This document shows, piece by piece, positions 8,545 through 17,039 of a DNA stretch of 39,169 bases. How positions within the stretch are numbered: the first letter of the stretch is position 1; each line of letters starts with the position of its first letter. This stretch comes from Flavobacterium sp. Root935. GTDB taxonomy: Bacteria; Bacteroidota; Bacteroidia; Flavobacteriales; Flavobacteriaceae. Under the pieces are notes generated by a model, which ran no database searches, had not been told where the DNA came from, and saw only the letters and a list, made by a program, of their open reading frames with translations. The stretch is from contig NZ_LMJL01000004.1 of NCBI RefSeq assembly GCF_001429295.1, positions 19,366 to 58,534 on the forward strand, written 5' to 3'. A program made the translations under genes and the position numbers.

Positions 8545-8790
8545 TTATATATCTCTCAAAGCGATTTCTTGCTTAATTTCTTTTAATGAATTTGAGTTGT
8601 CAATTATAATTGAAATCATAGAAAAGGGAATTACAATTAAAGCGCTAAATTCCTTTTTTAGAAATAAAAACACGATAATTAAGAGTAAAAGTATAGAAGC
8701 GCCCAGTAGAATATATATCATAAATTGTATTGTTTTCTGTCTTTTTAATAGTTGCTCGGTCGTCATTTCGCTAGGTTTCTTTGTTTTCAT
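8545..8790 (-). CDS. Small membrane protein, 81 aa
   Basis: Not assigned to a family. It has a short polar N-terminus (KTKKPSEMTTEQLLKRQKT), two hydrophobic segments (about residues 23-45 and 49-66) and a charged C-terminal tail (NSLKEIKQEIALRDI), suggesting a two-helix inner-membrane protein. It lies divergently from the HxlR-type gene (90-nt gap), so the two could share control, but nothing shows a functional link. The antisense open frame at 8597-8830 is less convincing. Confidence 0.6.
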   Translation of the reverse strand: MKTKKPSEMTTEQLLKRQKTIQFMIYILLGASILLLLIIVFLFLKKEFSALIVIPFSMISIIIDNSNSLKEIKQEIALRDI

Positions 8791-8879
8791 TTTATATTTT
8801 TACATTAAGTTTTATACAAAATTTAATTAAAAAACATTCCGAAACAATAGGTCAGATTTTCTTGACTACCCAATAAATT

Positions 8880-9173
8880 ATGGAAGAAACAGAAACTTGT
8901 CCAGCACAAAGACTTTTAAAAATGTTATCTGGTAAATGGAAAGCAGAAATTTTTCGTTTAGCAGTAGAATCACCTCTACGATTTAATACTTTACTGCGAC
9001 AAATTCAGGGTTCCAACAAACAATCTTTGTCTACCGCTTTGAAAGAATTGGAAGAAGAAGGACTTTTAGAAAAAACGACAATTAAATTAAAGCCTTTGCA
9101 TATTGAATATTATCTGACAGCGAAAGGAAAAGCTTTGATCCCAGTTTTTGAACAATTGGAAGGATTATCTTAA
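8880..9173 (+). CDS. HxlR-family winged-helix transcriptional regulator
   Basis: 97 aa, typical of the compact HxlR/MarR-like family. It has the N-terminal Cys (Cys7 in ETCPAQ) found in redox- or aldehyde-sensing members, the conserved LSGKWKAEIF segment, and a wing region (LEEEGLLEKT). It likely acts as a dimeric local repressor or activator. HxlR regulators normally control a divergent neighbour; here that neighbour is the 81-aa membrane protein. No enzyme target is visible nearby. Confidence 0.85.
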   Translation: MEETETCPAQRLLKMLSGKWKAEIFRLAVESPLRFNTLLRQIQGSNKQSLSTALKELEEEGLLEKTTIKLKPLHIEYYLTAKGKALIPVFEQLEGLS

Positions 9174-9311
9174 CTGAAATGGAAAAGATTTGCTGTTGTT
9201 AATAAAACAAACCTAGTAAATTTAGTTTTGATTATTTTTTAAATTTTACTTTAAATAAAATGCTGTAAATTGCTTATTATCAATTTTATAACATAATATG
9301 ATAATGTTTTT

Positions 9312-9947
9312 TTATTCTTTACTAATCTGAATTACCTCATTTCCAGCAATAGCATAAACAATATCTTCAACATTAGGTTTCAGAAAATACTTTCCAGTAA
9401 ACTCACCAAAAGCAGGTAAAATCATTTGATTTGGTTTATGAAAAAAGCAAGGAAGTCTAAGACTTTGTAAACCTAAACCACGCAAGAGAATTCCAGGATG
9501 AATATGCCCAGAGAAATTAAAAGAATTCTCTTTTTCAGTTGGGTGATGTGTAAAAAAGAAGTGATCAATTTCTAACATTTCAACTACAATTACGCCAATT
9601 TTTCTATAATGAGTTTCATCGATAATATCGTGATTTCCTGTAATTAAATACGTCTCATGATTATTATCTAAAACCCAGTTTTCAAACAAATCCCATTCTG
9701 CATTTTTGGTACTGTGGAATAAATCTCCTAAAAAGATAATTTTATCGGGATTAAAATAATCTAAAACTTCTGTAATTTTTCTGAAATTCTCTGAAATGGC
9801 ATTCTGCGGAATTGCGATTCCGTGTTTTCTAAAATGCGTCACTTTTCCTAAATGAACATCAGAAATAATTATTGTATTTTTTTCTTCCCAAAAAACAGCT
9901 CCATTGCAATGCAATATAAATGTTTCGTTGTTGATTTTAATTTTCAT
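9312..9947 (-). CDS. pdeM: Ligase-associated DNA repair nuclease PdeM (calcineurin-like)
   Basis: 211 aa metallophosphoesterase. The metal-binding motifs are in order: D30-x-H32 (SDVHLGK), GD (74-75), GNHD (104-107), HH (134-135) and GHIH (147-150). In the ligase-associated cassette this family is called PdeM and is annotated as a DNA-damage-response endonuclease or phosphoesterase. It is the last gene of the cassette, starting 6 nt after the helicase stop, so it is almost certainly co-transcribed and possibly translationally coupled. No terminator was recognised after it. Confidence 0.88.
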   Translation of the reverse strand: MKIKINNETFILHCNGAVFWEEKNTIIISDVHLGKVTHFRKHGIAIPQNAISENFRKITEVLDYFNPDKIIFLGDLFHSTKNAEWDLFENWVLDNNHETYLITGNHDIIDETHYRKIGVIVVEMLEIDHFFFTHHPTEKENSFNFSGHIHPGILLRGLGLQSLRLPCFFHKPNQMILPAFGEFTGKYFLKPNVEDIVYAIAGNEVIQISKE

Positions 9948-9953
9948 AAAGTA

Positions 9954-12413
9954 TTATTTCATGTAAGAAGCGGTCATTTTCTGAATTCTTTCTGCTAATG
10001 TTTCGCTTGAAAGTTTTTCTCTTAAACGGTCCGTAATTATAGGAAAACTAAACGGAGTAGGTTTAAGACATTGTTTCCAAACTATTTTTTGATTGGCAAT
10101 TCGTTCCAAAGCCAAAATCAAACGACCTTCTTCCAGCTGATGTTCGAAGGTCTCACGATACGCTTGATGCAGCAATAAGTTATCAGGCTCAAAATCTCTG
10201 AATACTTCAAACAGCAATTGAGAACCGCTTTGTAGATGTTTTGTTTTGACCATTTTTCCAGGAAAACCTGTAAAAACCAATCCTGCAATTACGGCAATAT
10301 CTCGAAATTTTCTTCTTGCCATTTCCGTCGAATTTAAACTTTTCTGCAAATCATGATGTACATATTCTGTTGATAATAGATTGTTATCCAATACCGCTTC
10401 AATATCAATTTCCTGATCAGAAAGCAATTCAAATCCGTAATCATTATAAGCCAGAGAAAAACTGATCGATTGCAGTAAACTAATTCTGTAGGCCAATAAA
10501 CTTGCCAGCGCTTCGTGTACAAAACGTCCTTCAAACGGATAAAATATTGCATGATAACCTTCTCGGCTTTTAAAAGTTTCTATCAAAAATTCATTGTTAT
10601 CAGGAACAATCGATTCCTTTCGCTGTCTATTAAACAATGGCTGAAGCGCTTTTAATTCGGGTGAAAGATTCTCAGTATTGGCTCGATATAATTCCTGACG
10701 AAGCAATTCACTCATTTGTGCAGATAACGCCATGCGTCCGCCCATCCAGCTGGCAATTTTCGATTCTTTTTTTGGACTGGCTTTTTTGACCAAAACCTGC
10801 ATATTTCGAATTCGGAATAATTCCAGTTTTTTTCCTGCAAAAATAAAAGTATCGCCGGGTTTCAATTTCGAAATAAACCATTCTTCAATAGTTCCAATAT
10901 AACCGCCGCTCATATATTTTACATTCAAAACAGCATCGCCTACAATTGTTCCAATCTGCATTCGGTGATGCATTGCAATCATTCGGTTATTAATTTTATA
11001 GCGCCCGTCTTCTTCAATTTCTACTTTTTTGAATTCGTCGTAAGCGTGCAGACTCTGACTTCCGTTGGTAATGAAATTGAGTATCCAGTTCCAGTTTTCT
11101 TTTGTAATGGTTTGGTAGCTGAATGTTTCCTGTACTTCTTTAAAAATTTCATCTGGAAAGAAACCGTCAGAAACCGCTAAAGTATTGAGATACTGAACCA
11201 AAACATCCCAACTGTTTAAATACGGAACACGATCTTCGATTACGCTGTTTTCTACTGCTTTTTTCAAAGCAGAAGCTTCTATAAGTTCGATAGCATGAGT
11301 GGCAAGAAAATAAATAACACTTTCTTTTCCTGGCTGATGACCGCTTCGTCCTGCTCTCTGCATAAATCGCGCAACGCCTTTTGGACCACCAACCTGAATA
11401 ATAGATTCGACTGGAGCAAAATCAACTCCCAAATCTAAACTAGAAGTACAAACTACGACTTTTAATTCTTCATTTCGAATAGCATTTTCAACCCATTGTC
11501 TGGTTTCTCGATCAATACTTCCGTGATGCATCGCCATTTCGCCGGCAAATTCAGGATATTTTTCTAGTAATCTCTGATACCAAATTTCGCATGCCGAACG
11601 AACATTGGTAAAAATAAGTGTTGTTTTACTGGCTTTTACAATTTTTGCTGCTTCATCAATTAAATGTAAGCCCATGTGTCCTCGCCAAGGATAAGTATCC
11701 ATTTTCTCTGGAATAATCGAAACAACTTTTATTTTTTTATTAATTATGGCTTTAATTAAAACAGAATTATGATAAGCCTCAGAATCGACACCGAGCAAAA
11801 CTTCCTGAGCTTGCTGCAAGTTGCCAATTGTTGCAGAAATTCCCCAAATGCGAATGTTTTTTGCAATTGTTTTGAGTCTCGATAAACCTAATTCTACTTG
11901 AACGCCACGCTTTGTTCCCAGCAATTCATGCCATTCATCAATTACAATTGAACTGCAATTTTTAAAAGTAGATTCGTATCCTTTTGAGGCTAAAAGCAAT
12001 TGCAGGCTTTCTGGAGTTGTAATTAATAAATCTGGCATTCTTCCTTTTTGCTTGGCTCTTTCCGCTGCGGAAGTGTCTCCAGAACGGATTCCAACCGTCA
12101 TTTTAATATCTAAATCATTTATAACTCTTTCTGCAGCTTGTTTGATTTCGACTGATAAAGAGCGCAAGGGCGTAATCCAAATAGCTTTTAAACCAGGAGT
12201 TTGTTTTGTTTTATAGTTTGGATTTTCTTTAATATAATTTAAAATAATTGGAAGCCAGAGTGCATACGTTTTTCCGCTTCCGGTTGGAGCGTTTAGCAAT
12301 CCATTTTTTCCCTGCAGGAAAGCAGTCCATGTCTGAGTCTGAAACGGAAAAGGTTTCCAGCCCTGATTTTCAAACCAAGTGCTGGCAATTGTAAATAACT
12401 GCTCTCTATTCAT
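9954..12413 (-). CDS. Ligase-associated DEXH-box DNA helicase (Lhr-like)
   Basis: 819 aa superfamily 2 helicase. Motifs: Walker A APTGSGKT (42-49), Walker B/DExH box DEWH (159-162), motif III SAT (193-195), a second RecA domain with TSSLDLGVDF (323-332), and motif VI QRAGRSGH (352-359). The C-terminal half, about 400 aa, matches the winged-helix and Lhr-core extension of Lhr-type helicases. The ATG directly follows the ligase TAA with no gap, and PdeM follows 6 nt downstream. Its expected role is 3'-5' DNA or RNA:DNA unwinding in repair together with the ligase and nucleases; the exact substrate is not known from the sequence. Confidence 0.92.
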   Translation of the reverse strand: MNREQLFTIASTWFENQGWKPFPFQTQTWTAFLQGKNGLLNAPTGSGKTYALWLPIILNYIKENPNYKTKQTPGLKAIWITPLRSLSVEIKQAAERVINDLDIKMTVGIRSGDTSAAERAKQKGRMPDLLITTPESLQLLLASKGYESTFKNCSSIVIDEWHELLGTKRGVQVELGLSRLKTIAKNIRIWGISATIGNLQQAQEVLLGVDSEAYHNSVLIKAIINKKIKVVSIIPEKMDTYPWRGHMGLHLIDEAAKIVKASKTTLIFTNVRSACEIWYQRLLEKYPEFAGEMAMHHGSIDRETRQWVENAIRNEELKVVVCTSSLDLGVDFAPVESIIQVGGPKGVARFMQRAGRSGHQPGKESVIYFLATHAIELIEASALKKAVENSVIEDRVPYLNSWDVLVQYLNTLAVSDGFFPDEIFKEVQETFSYQTITKENWNWILNFITNGSQSLHAYDEFKKVEIEEDGRYKINNRMIAMHHRMQIGTIVGDAVLNVKYMSGGYIGTIEEWFISKLKPGDTFIFAGKKLELFRIRNMQVLVKKASPKKESKIASWMGGRMALSAQMSELLRQELYRANTENLSPELKALQPLFNRQRKESIVPDNNEFLIETFKSREGYHAIFYPFEGRFVHEALASLLAYRISLLQSISFSLAYNDYGFELLSDQEIDIEAVLDNNLLSTEYVHHDLQKSLNSTEMARRKFRDIAVIAGLVFTGFPGKMVKTKHLQSGSQLLFEVFRDFEPDNLLLHQAYRETFEHQLEEGRLILALERIANQKIVWKQCLKPTPFSFPIITDRLREKLSSETLAERIQKMTASYMK

Positions 12414-14015
12414 TTATGAAATCATATTTTTTAAATCCTCGATCGAATTGGCATCTTCTATTTTTTTATCCTGACGCCATCTTAAAATTCTGGGAAAACG
12501 GGTTGCAACACCGCTTTTATGTCTTTTAGAAAGTGCAATTCCTTCAAAACCAATTTCAAATACTAATTTTGGAGTTACACTTCTTACAGGCCCGAATCTT
12601 TCTAGAGTATTTTTTTTAATAAAATCGTCTACCATTCTAAACTCAGCGTCGGTTAAACCAGAATATGCTTTCGCGAAAGTGACGAGTTCACGTTCGTTAT
12701 TTTCATTTTCATGCCACAACGCAAAAGTATAATCGGTAAACAAATTAGATCTTCGTCCGTGGCCACGCATGGCGTAGGTCAGTACCGCATCTATTGTTAA
12801 AGGTTCAATTTTCCATTTCCACCAATCACCTTTTTTTCGTCCAACTAAATAAGGAGAATCTTTTCGCTTCAACATTAAACCTTCGCTTCGCATTTCGCGT
12901 GATTTTAGTCTTTCAGCTGTTATTTCTTCCCAAGTTGAAAAATTAAGTCTTTCTGATAATTGAAGCGGAATATCTTTTCCGATTAAAGTCGTAAATAATT
13001 CTTCTAATAATGTACGGCGTTCTTCATAAGGCAGATTTCGAATATCATTTCCCTGCCATTCCAGTAAATCATAAGCTTTGATGATAACTGGAGTGTTTTT
13101 TAAAACAGAAGCTGATACATTTTTTCGTCCAATTCTCGTCTGCAGATCATTAAAAGTACCAATTTGATTATCTATGAAAGGAAGAATCTCGCCATCAATT
13201 ACAGTTCCATTTGGAATATTTCCGATAAACGAATTGAACTCTGGATATTTATCGGTTACCAATTCTTCTCCTCGGCTCCAGACGTAAATTTCATTATCGC
13301 GGATAATAGTTTGAGATCGAATTCCGTCCCATTTATGTTCGGCACTCCAATCTTCTGGATTTCCAAGATTTGAAAGTTCTCCTTCAACTGGATAAGCTAA
13401 ATAGAACGGATATGGTTTTGATAAATAATCGCTGCTTCTTTCGTCTAAAATTAACTCTTGAAAAGTAATCGTGTTCGGATTCCAGTCTCCCATTAATTTG
13501 TATGCAAGAGTATCTTCGTCAATATTTTCAGATTTAGAAAGTGCTCGAGTCATCAATTTCTGACTTAAACCAATTCTAAAACTACCTGTAATTAACTTTG
13601 TGAAAACGAATCGTTCATAATAATTTAAATTAAGCCAATTGGTCTGTAAATATTCTTTTTTTTCGAAATCGGTTTTCTTTTTTAGAGCGATAATTTCTTG
13701 TAGAAATTCCGTCAGACTTTTATCAGAATGTTCTTCTGTAGTTGGAATAACCAATGCAATAGTTTCGGCCAGATCACCCACAATATGATAACTTTCCTCA
13801 AAAAGCCAAAGCGGTATATTCGCCAGTTCGTTTGCCCACAATCTTAATAAAGTCGTATTAACAGGTCGGGGAGGGCGACGGTGAGAAAGAATAGCTATTG
13901 TCCACACTTTATCTTCATCGCTGGCTTTTTGAAAGTAATTCGTTAAAGCATCAACTTTTACCGATGTTTTATTAGAACTATCCAGGGTTTTTATAAGCTC
14001 GGCAAAGTTTTTCAT
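12414..14015 (-). CDS. ATP-dependent DNA ligase of the ligase-associated repair cassette
   Basis: 533 aa. It has an N-terminal DNA-binding domain (about 1-200), the adenylation domain with nucleophile Lys228 in EHKWDGIR, motif SRGEE (247-251), EGLMLKRKDSPY, KWKIEP (motif V), and an OB-fold C-terminus with the motif-VI-like FPRILRWRQDK. The start was set at MKNFAEL. The reading frame stays open 38 codons further upstream, but that extension is translated minisatellite (NHQLSPSTINHQPST). Joins nicks using ATP; bacteria already have the NAD-dependent LigA, so this is an accessory repair enzyme. It is co-transcribed with the helicase (0-nt gap). Confidence 0.92.
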   Translation of the reverse strand: MKNFAELIKTLDSSNKTSVKVDALTNYFQKASDEDKVWTIAILSHRRPPRPVNTTLLRLWANELANIPLWLFEESYHIVGDLAETIALVIPTTEEHSDKSLTEFLQEIIALKKKTDFEKKEYLQTNWLNLNYYERFVFTKLITGSFRIGLSQKLMTRALSKSENIDEDTLAYKLMGDWNPNTITFQELILDERSSDYLSKPYPFYLAYPVEGELSNLGNPEDWSAEHKWDGIRSQTIIRDNEIYVWSRGEELVTDKYPEFNSFIGNIPNGTVIDGEILPFIDNQIGTFNDLQTRIGRKNVSASVLKNTPVIIKAYDLLEWQGNDIRNLPYEERRTLLEELFTTLIGKDIPLQLSERLNFSTWEEITAERLKSREMRSEGLMLKRKDSPYLVGRKKGDWWKWKIEPLTIDAVLTYAMRGHGRRSNLFTDYTFALWHENENNERELVTFAKAYSGLTDAEFRMVDDFIKKNTLERFGPVRSVTPKLVFEIGFEGIALSKRHKSGVATRFPRILRWRQDKKIEDANSIEDLKNMIS

Positions 14016-14023
14016 AATTTTTT

Positions 14024-14078
14024 TGGTTGATGGTTGATGGTTAATGGTTGATGGTGATAGTTGATGGTTATTGTTAAT
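14024..14078. repeat. Minisatellite of TTGATGG-type units
   Basis: Imperfect tandem copies of GGTTGATGGTTAAT-like units, directly upstream of the ligase start on the minus strand. Low complexity and variable unit length suggest slippage-prone DNA. It explains the open but spurious extension of the ligase frame. Confidence 0.7.
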
Positions 14079-14123
14079 GCTCTGTATTGGTGATCGATAT
14101 TTAGGGTGTGATTTTGAATAAAT

Positions 14124-14174
14124 TGACAACTCCTAATTCACAACTCACAATTCACAACTCACAATTCAAAACTC
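14124..14174. repeat. Minisatellite of AATTCACAACTC-type units
   Basis: About four imperfect 10-12-bp units (AACTCACAATTCAC and variants) lie between the exonuclease stop and the first minisatellite. Together the two repeats fill the 162-nt gap, the only wide gap inside the repair cassette. Confidence 0.7.
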
Positions 14175-14177
14175 CTT

Positions 14178-15182
14178 TCAGTTTTCTTCAGAATCATTCG
14201 TTTCTCCTTCATATTGTGTGTGGGCGGTTCTTGCATCGTACCCCAATTCTCTTAAATATTTAGAGAATATATCCGAATATCCATGGGTGCAGATTACTTT
14301 TTCTGCGCCTGTCGCTTGAATGCTTTCTAATAATCCTGTCCAGTCGCAATGATCACTTAAGACAAATCCGCGGTCCACAGCTCTTCTTCGTCTTGCGCCT
14401 CGAAATGCCATCCAGCCGCTTGCTGAACCTGTTACAAAAGGCGTCATCCTTCTAATCCAAGTACTTCCATGCGCGCTTGGAGGTGCGATAACGATACTTC
14501 CCAACAAATCTTCTTTTTTAGTTTCAGGCGTTACTCGAATTGTTGCAGGTAAATCAATTAACGGACGAACAACTTCGGTCATATTTTCGATTGCACCATG
14601 AGTGTAAATTCTTCCAATATTTGGATCCAAATTTTTTAATAAACGTTGTGCTTTTCCTAACGAATAACCAAATAGAACAGAGGTTTTTCCTTCAGCGCGA
14701 TTTTCTGCCCACCAATTATTAATATCGGTCATTACATCTGTCTGCGGTTCCCATTTAAAAGCGGGAAGTCCAAATGTACATTCCGTTATAAATGAATGGC
14801 ATTTTACGACTTCATAAGGGGCAGAAATTCCATCGTCTTCTGTTTTGTAATCTCCTGTAAATACCCAAATCTCACCTTTGTATTCTACTCTTATTTGAGC
14901 AGAACCAATTATGTGGCCAGCAGGATGAAAAGAGAATTTTACACCGTTTATAGTAAAATTTTCGTTCCAGTCTTTGCCGGTTACATTAATATCGCCAAGA
15001 CGATGTTTTATGATGGGCACATTGGTATAATGCGTGATATAGTTTTGATGTCCCCACCTTGAATGATCTGAGTGACCGTGTGTGATAATGGCATTTTTAA
15101 CTGGACGCCAAGGGTCGAGATAAACATCTGCCTGCTGACAGTAAATGCCCTTATCGTTAAATTGTAATAATGGTGGATTCAT
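14178..15182 (-). CDS. Ligase-associated DNA exonuclease (MBL fold, SNM1/CPSF-like)
   Basis: 334 aa metallo-beta-lactamase-fold nuclease. The metal-binding HGHSDH (35-40) is followed by FHPAGHIIGS (85-94), a TGDYK motif (109-113) and, near the C-terminus, LSDHCDWTGL. These are features of the beta-CASP/SNM1-related group used in DNA repair. In cassettes of this type it is the exonuclease partner of the ATP ligase, helicase and PdeM. It is the first of the four genes, 48 nt downstream of the DUF202 gene. It is expected to act on DNA ends; polarity cannot be read from the sequence. Confidence 0.88.
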   Translation of the reverse strand: MNPPLLQFNDKGIYCQQADVYLDPWRPVKNAIITHGHSDHSRWGHQNYITHYTNVPIIKHRLGDINVTGKDWNENFTINGVKFSFHPAGHIIGSAQIRVEYKGEIWVFTGDYKTEDDGISAPYEVVKCHSFITECTFGLPAFKWEPQTDVMTDINNWWAENRAEGKTSVLFGYSLGKAQRLLKNLDPNIGRIYTHGAIENMTEVVRPLIDLPATIRVTPETKKEDLLGSIVIAPPSAHGSTWIRRMTPFVTGSASGWMAFRGARRRRAVDRGFVLSDHCDWTGLLESIQATGAEKVICTHGYSDIFSKYLRELGYDARTAHTQYEGETNDSEEN

Positions 15183-15230
15183 CTTTATAATTTTAATAAT
15201 TAGATAATTTGAGAATTAGACAATTACAAT

Positions 15231-15617
15231 TTATGTACTTGCAGCAATAATAAGATAGGCGATAAGAGAAATACTCAAAACAAAAAGCATCATTGTTATA
15301 AACGTCAGCATTGCAGTTGAATATTGGTATTTGCCCTGTTTCAATAATTTGACAGTTTTAGTGTAGCGCAAATAAGATAGAAGAATCGTTAATGCGCCTG
15401 CAATCAATAATCCAATTCCTAAATAGATAGTAAAATTACTATTTGGAGGTACAGTTTCTGCTAAATATTTAGCCGGAAGCTGTTTTAAAAACAATGAAAA
15501 TTTTACTGCTACAAAACCAAAAACCATTATGCCAATTCCAGTACGAAGCCACGCTAACAAAGTTCTTTCGTTAGACAAATATTCATTCATTATTTCTTGA
15601 TCATTTTTTGGCGACAT
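15231..15617 (-). CDS. YidH/DUF202-family membrane protein
   Basis: 128 aa with three predicted membrane helices (about residues 27-45, 60-80 and 103-125). The DUF202 signature NEYLSNERTLLAWLRTG is near the N-terminus. Function in bacteria is not established. It lies 17 nt downstream of the 105-aa acidic protein gene and 48 nt upstream of the exonuclease gene, all on one strand. It may share their transcript, but nothing ties it to DNA repair. Confidence 0.85.
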   Translation of the reverse strand: MSPKNDQEIMNEYLSNERTLLAWLRTGIGIMVFGFVAVKFSLFLKQLPAKYLAETVPPNSNFTIYLGIGLLIAGALTILLSYLRYTKTVKLLKQGKYQYSTAMLTFITMMLFVLSISLIAYLIIAAST

Positions 15618-15634
15618 AATTTACTAAAGGTTTT

Positions 15635-15952
15635 TTAATTTTCAAGATTTTTATAAGGAGGATTAGAGTATTTTTCGTCTTCATGATCCAAATTATAACT
15701 ATCATACGGATTTGATTGATCATAAGTTGAAAATGAAGTATTATCTTCAGCTAGATTTAATCCGCTTTCTATAATTTCATAACTATCTTCAGAAAACTGA
15801 TCACATTTATTTCTATAAGTAGTATCAGGATTTTGGCCAGTTGTGAATTCTTCATCCATTGCCTCATTTTCATGAGCTGTATCAATATGATCTGGTCTAC
15901 TGCATATGAAGTGATTTTTTGCAGCAATGCTATTGTCGGCATTTGTTTTCAT
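15635..15952 (-). CDS. Acidic, probably disordered 105-aa protein
   Basis: I do not recognise this protein. It is strongly acidic and rich in D, E, N, S and Y, lacks hydrophobic segments, and has no signal peptide, so it is probably disordered and cytosolic. There are two cysteines (residues 17 and 50). It lies 17 nt upstream of the DUF202 gene on the same strand, so they likely form one transcript. It is divergent from the tiny basic protein at 16157. No consensus promoter was found upstream. Confidence 0.6.
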   Translation of the reverse strand: MKTNADNSIAAKNHFICSRPDHIDTAHENEAMDEEFTTGQNPDTTYRNKCDQFSEDSYEIIESGLNLAEDNTSFSTYDQSNPYDSYNLDHEDEKYSNPPYKNLEN

Positions 15953-16156
15953 AGCTGTTATTTTAAATTAATAAACATTCAACTTTTGCATATATACAAA
16001 TTTGAAAATTAGTTATTTAAAAAAATTATAGGATTTAATTTTAATCTTACATGATTGTTTGCTTTTTATTTTATAAGATTCGAATTTAATTCTATAAAAA
16101 AATCAATCGCCTATTTTGCAACTTTGTATATCAATAATTTAAAAAATTATATTATC

Positions 16157-16288
16157 ATGGAAACTTCAAGAAAAGATTCGAAATCTGGAATGAAAGATTC
16201 TGGAAAAACTCAAAAATCATCAACTGGTTCTAGAGGAAAAAGCACTACAACAAAATCAACAGATTCAAAAGGTAGAGGTAGTCATTAA
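16157..16288 (+). CDS. Tiny basic Ser/Thr/Lys-rich protein, 43 aa
   Basis: It starts at METSRKDSKSG. The frame is open further upstream but the ATG at 16157 gives a compact protein. It consists almost entirely of K, R, S, T, G and D, with no hydrophobic core, so it must be disordered; nucleic-acid or polyanion binding is possible but only a guess. A clear bidirectional terminator follows, which supports a real transcript. The family is unknown; it resembles small stress-related basic proteins only in composition. Confidence 0.5.
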   Translation: METSRKDSKSGMKDSGKTQKSSTGSRGKSTTTKSTDSKGRGSH

Positions 16289-16315
16289 TTTTTAGTTTGA
16301 AATAAACTAAATAAT

Positions 16316-16351
16316 AAAAGCGTGCTGTTTAAATATAGACAGCACGCTTTT
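16316..16351. terminator. Bidirectional terminator
   Basis: A perfect 13-bp stem (16316-16328 with 16339-16351, core AAAAGCGTGCTGT) with a 10-nt loop has A-tract and T-tract flanks. It lies between the convergent 43-aa gene and the DsbA-type gene and can serve both. Confidence 0.8.
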
Positions 16352-16371
16352 ACGTTTTTTAAATGTTTCTT

Positions 16372-17001
16372 TTATTTGAGAATTTCTTCAATAGTTTTTA
16401 TAAAGGTTTCTACAGGCTGTGCTCCAGAAACTGCGTATTTGCGGTCGAAAACAAAAAACGGAACTCCTTGAACTCCAATTTCACCAGCTTCTTTAATATC
16501 TGCTTGTACTTCTTTTATAAATAAATTATCGCTTTCAAGTACTTCTCTAATTTCATTTTCTTCCAAACCCGCTTCAATTCCTAATTGAATTAAAGTAGGA
16601 CCGTTGTTTAAATCTTTTCCATCAGTGAAATAAGCTTTGAAGAAAATTTCTTCCATACGATCACCAATGTTTTTGGTTTTAGCCAATTGAATGATTCGGT
16701 GGGCGTTTAATGAATTTGATATAACGGCTTTGTCAAAATTATATTCTAAACCAACACTTTTAGCGCGTTCAACGACTCCTTTGTGCATTTCTTTAGATTG
16801 TTCGATTGACATGCCTTTTCTCTCAGCTAAAAACGTGTAAACGTCCATATTTGGCTGAGAAGTAATAGTTGGATCCAATTGAAAGCTTTTCCATTCAATT
16901 TCAAAATCATTATTTGGGAACACAGCAAGCGCTGTTTCCAACTGTCTTTTTCCGATATAACAAAACGGACACATGATGTCCGACCAAATTTCTATTTTCA
17001 T
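16372..17001 (-). CDS. DsbA/FrnE-family thiol-disulfide oxidoreductase
   Basis: 209 aa thioredoxin-fold protein with active site CPFC (residues 11-14), a helical insertion (about 60-165) and the cis-proline Pro181 in GVQGVPFFVF. It lacks a signal peptide, so it acts in the cytosol, like FrnE/YwbO-type members that help with disulfide or oxidative stress. It is a single gene with its own terminator. The best promoter match leaves almost no leader (see 17006-17039). The exact substrate is unknown. Confidence 0.87.
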   Translation of the reverse strand: MKIEIWSDIMCPFCYIGKRQLETALAVFPNNDFEIEWKSFQLDPTITSQPNMDVYTFLAERKGMSIEQSKEMHKGVVERAKSVGLEYNFDKAVISNSLNAHRIIQLAKTKNIGDRMEEIFFKAYFTDGKDLNNGPTLIQLGIEAGLEENEIREVLESDNLFIKEVQADIKEAGEIGVQGVPFFVFDRKYAVSGAQPVETFIKTIEEILK

Positions 17002-17005
17002 TTTA

Positions 17006-17039
17006 CAAAGTTACAGAAAATTTTGTTTCAGGTTTTCAA
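17006..17039 (-). promoter_or_regulatory. Candidate promoter of the DsbA-type gene
   Basis: Minus strand: -33 TTG (17037-17039), 23-nt spacer, -7 TAACTTTG (17006-17013). With the usual spacing transcription would begin 1-2 nt before the ATG at 17001, i.e. an essentially leaderless mRNA. The -33 half lies inside the repeat at 17021-17236. Confidence 0.45.

Noticed and set aside
8597..8830. 77-aa plus-strand open frame
   Set aside because: Antisense to the 81-aa membrane protein, whose two-helix pattern and charged tail are more protein-like.
14016..14129. N-terminal extension of the DNA ligase by 38 codons
   Set aside because: The extra residues are translated minisatellite repeats (SPSTINHQPST); family proteins begin at MKNFAEL-like sequence.
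14124..14174. Possible CRISPR-like repeat array
   Set aside because: Units are only 10-12 bp, contiguous and imperfect, with no spacers and no cas genes anywhere in the window.
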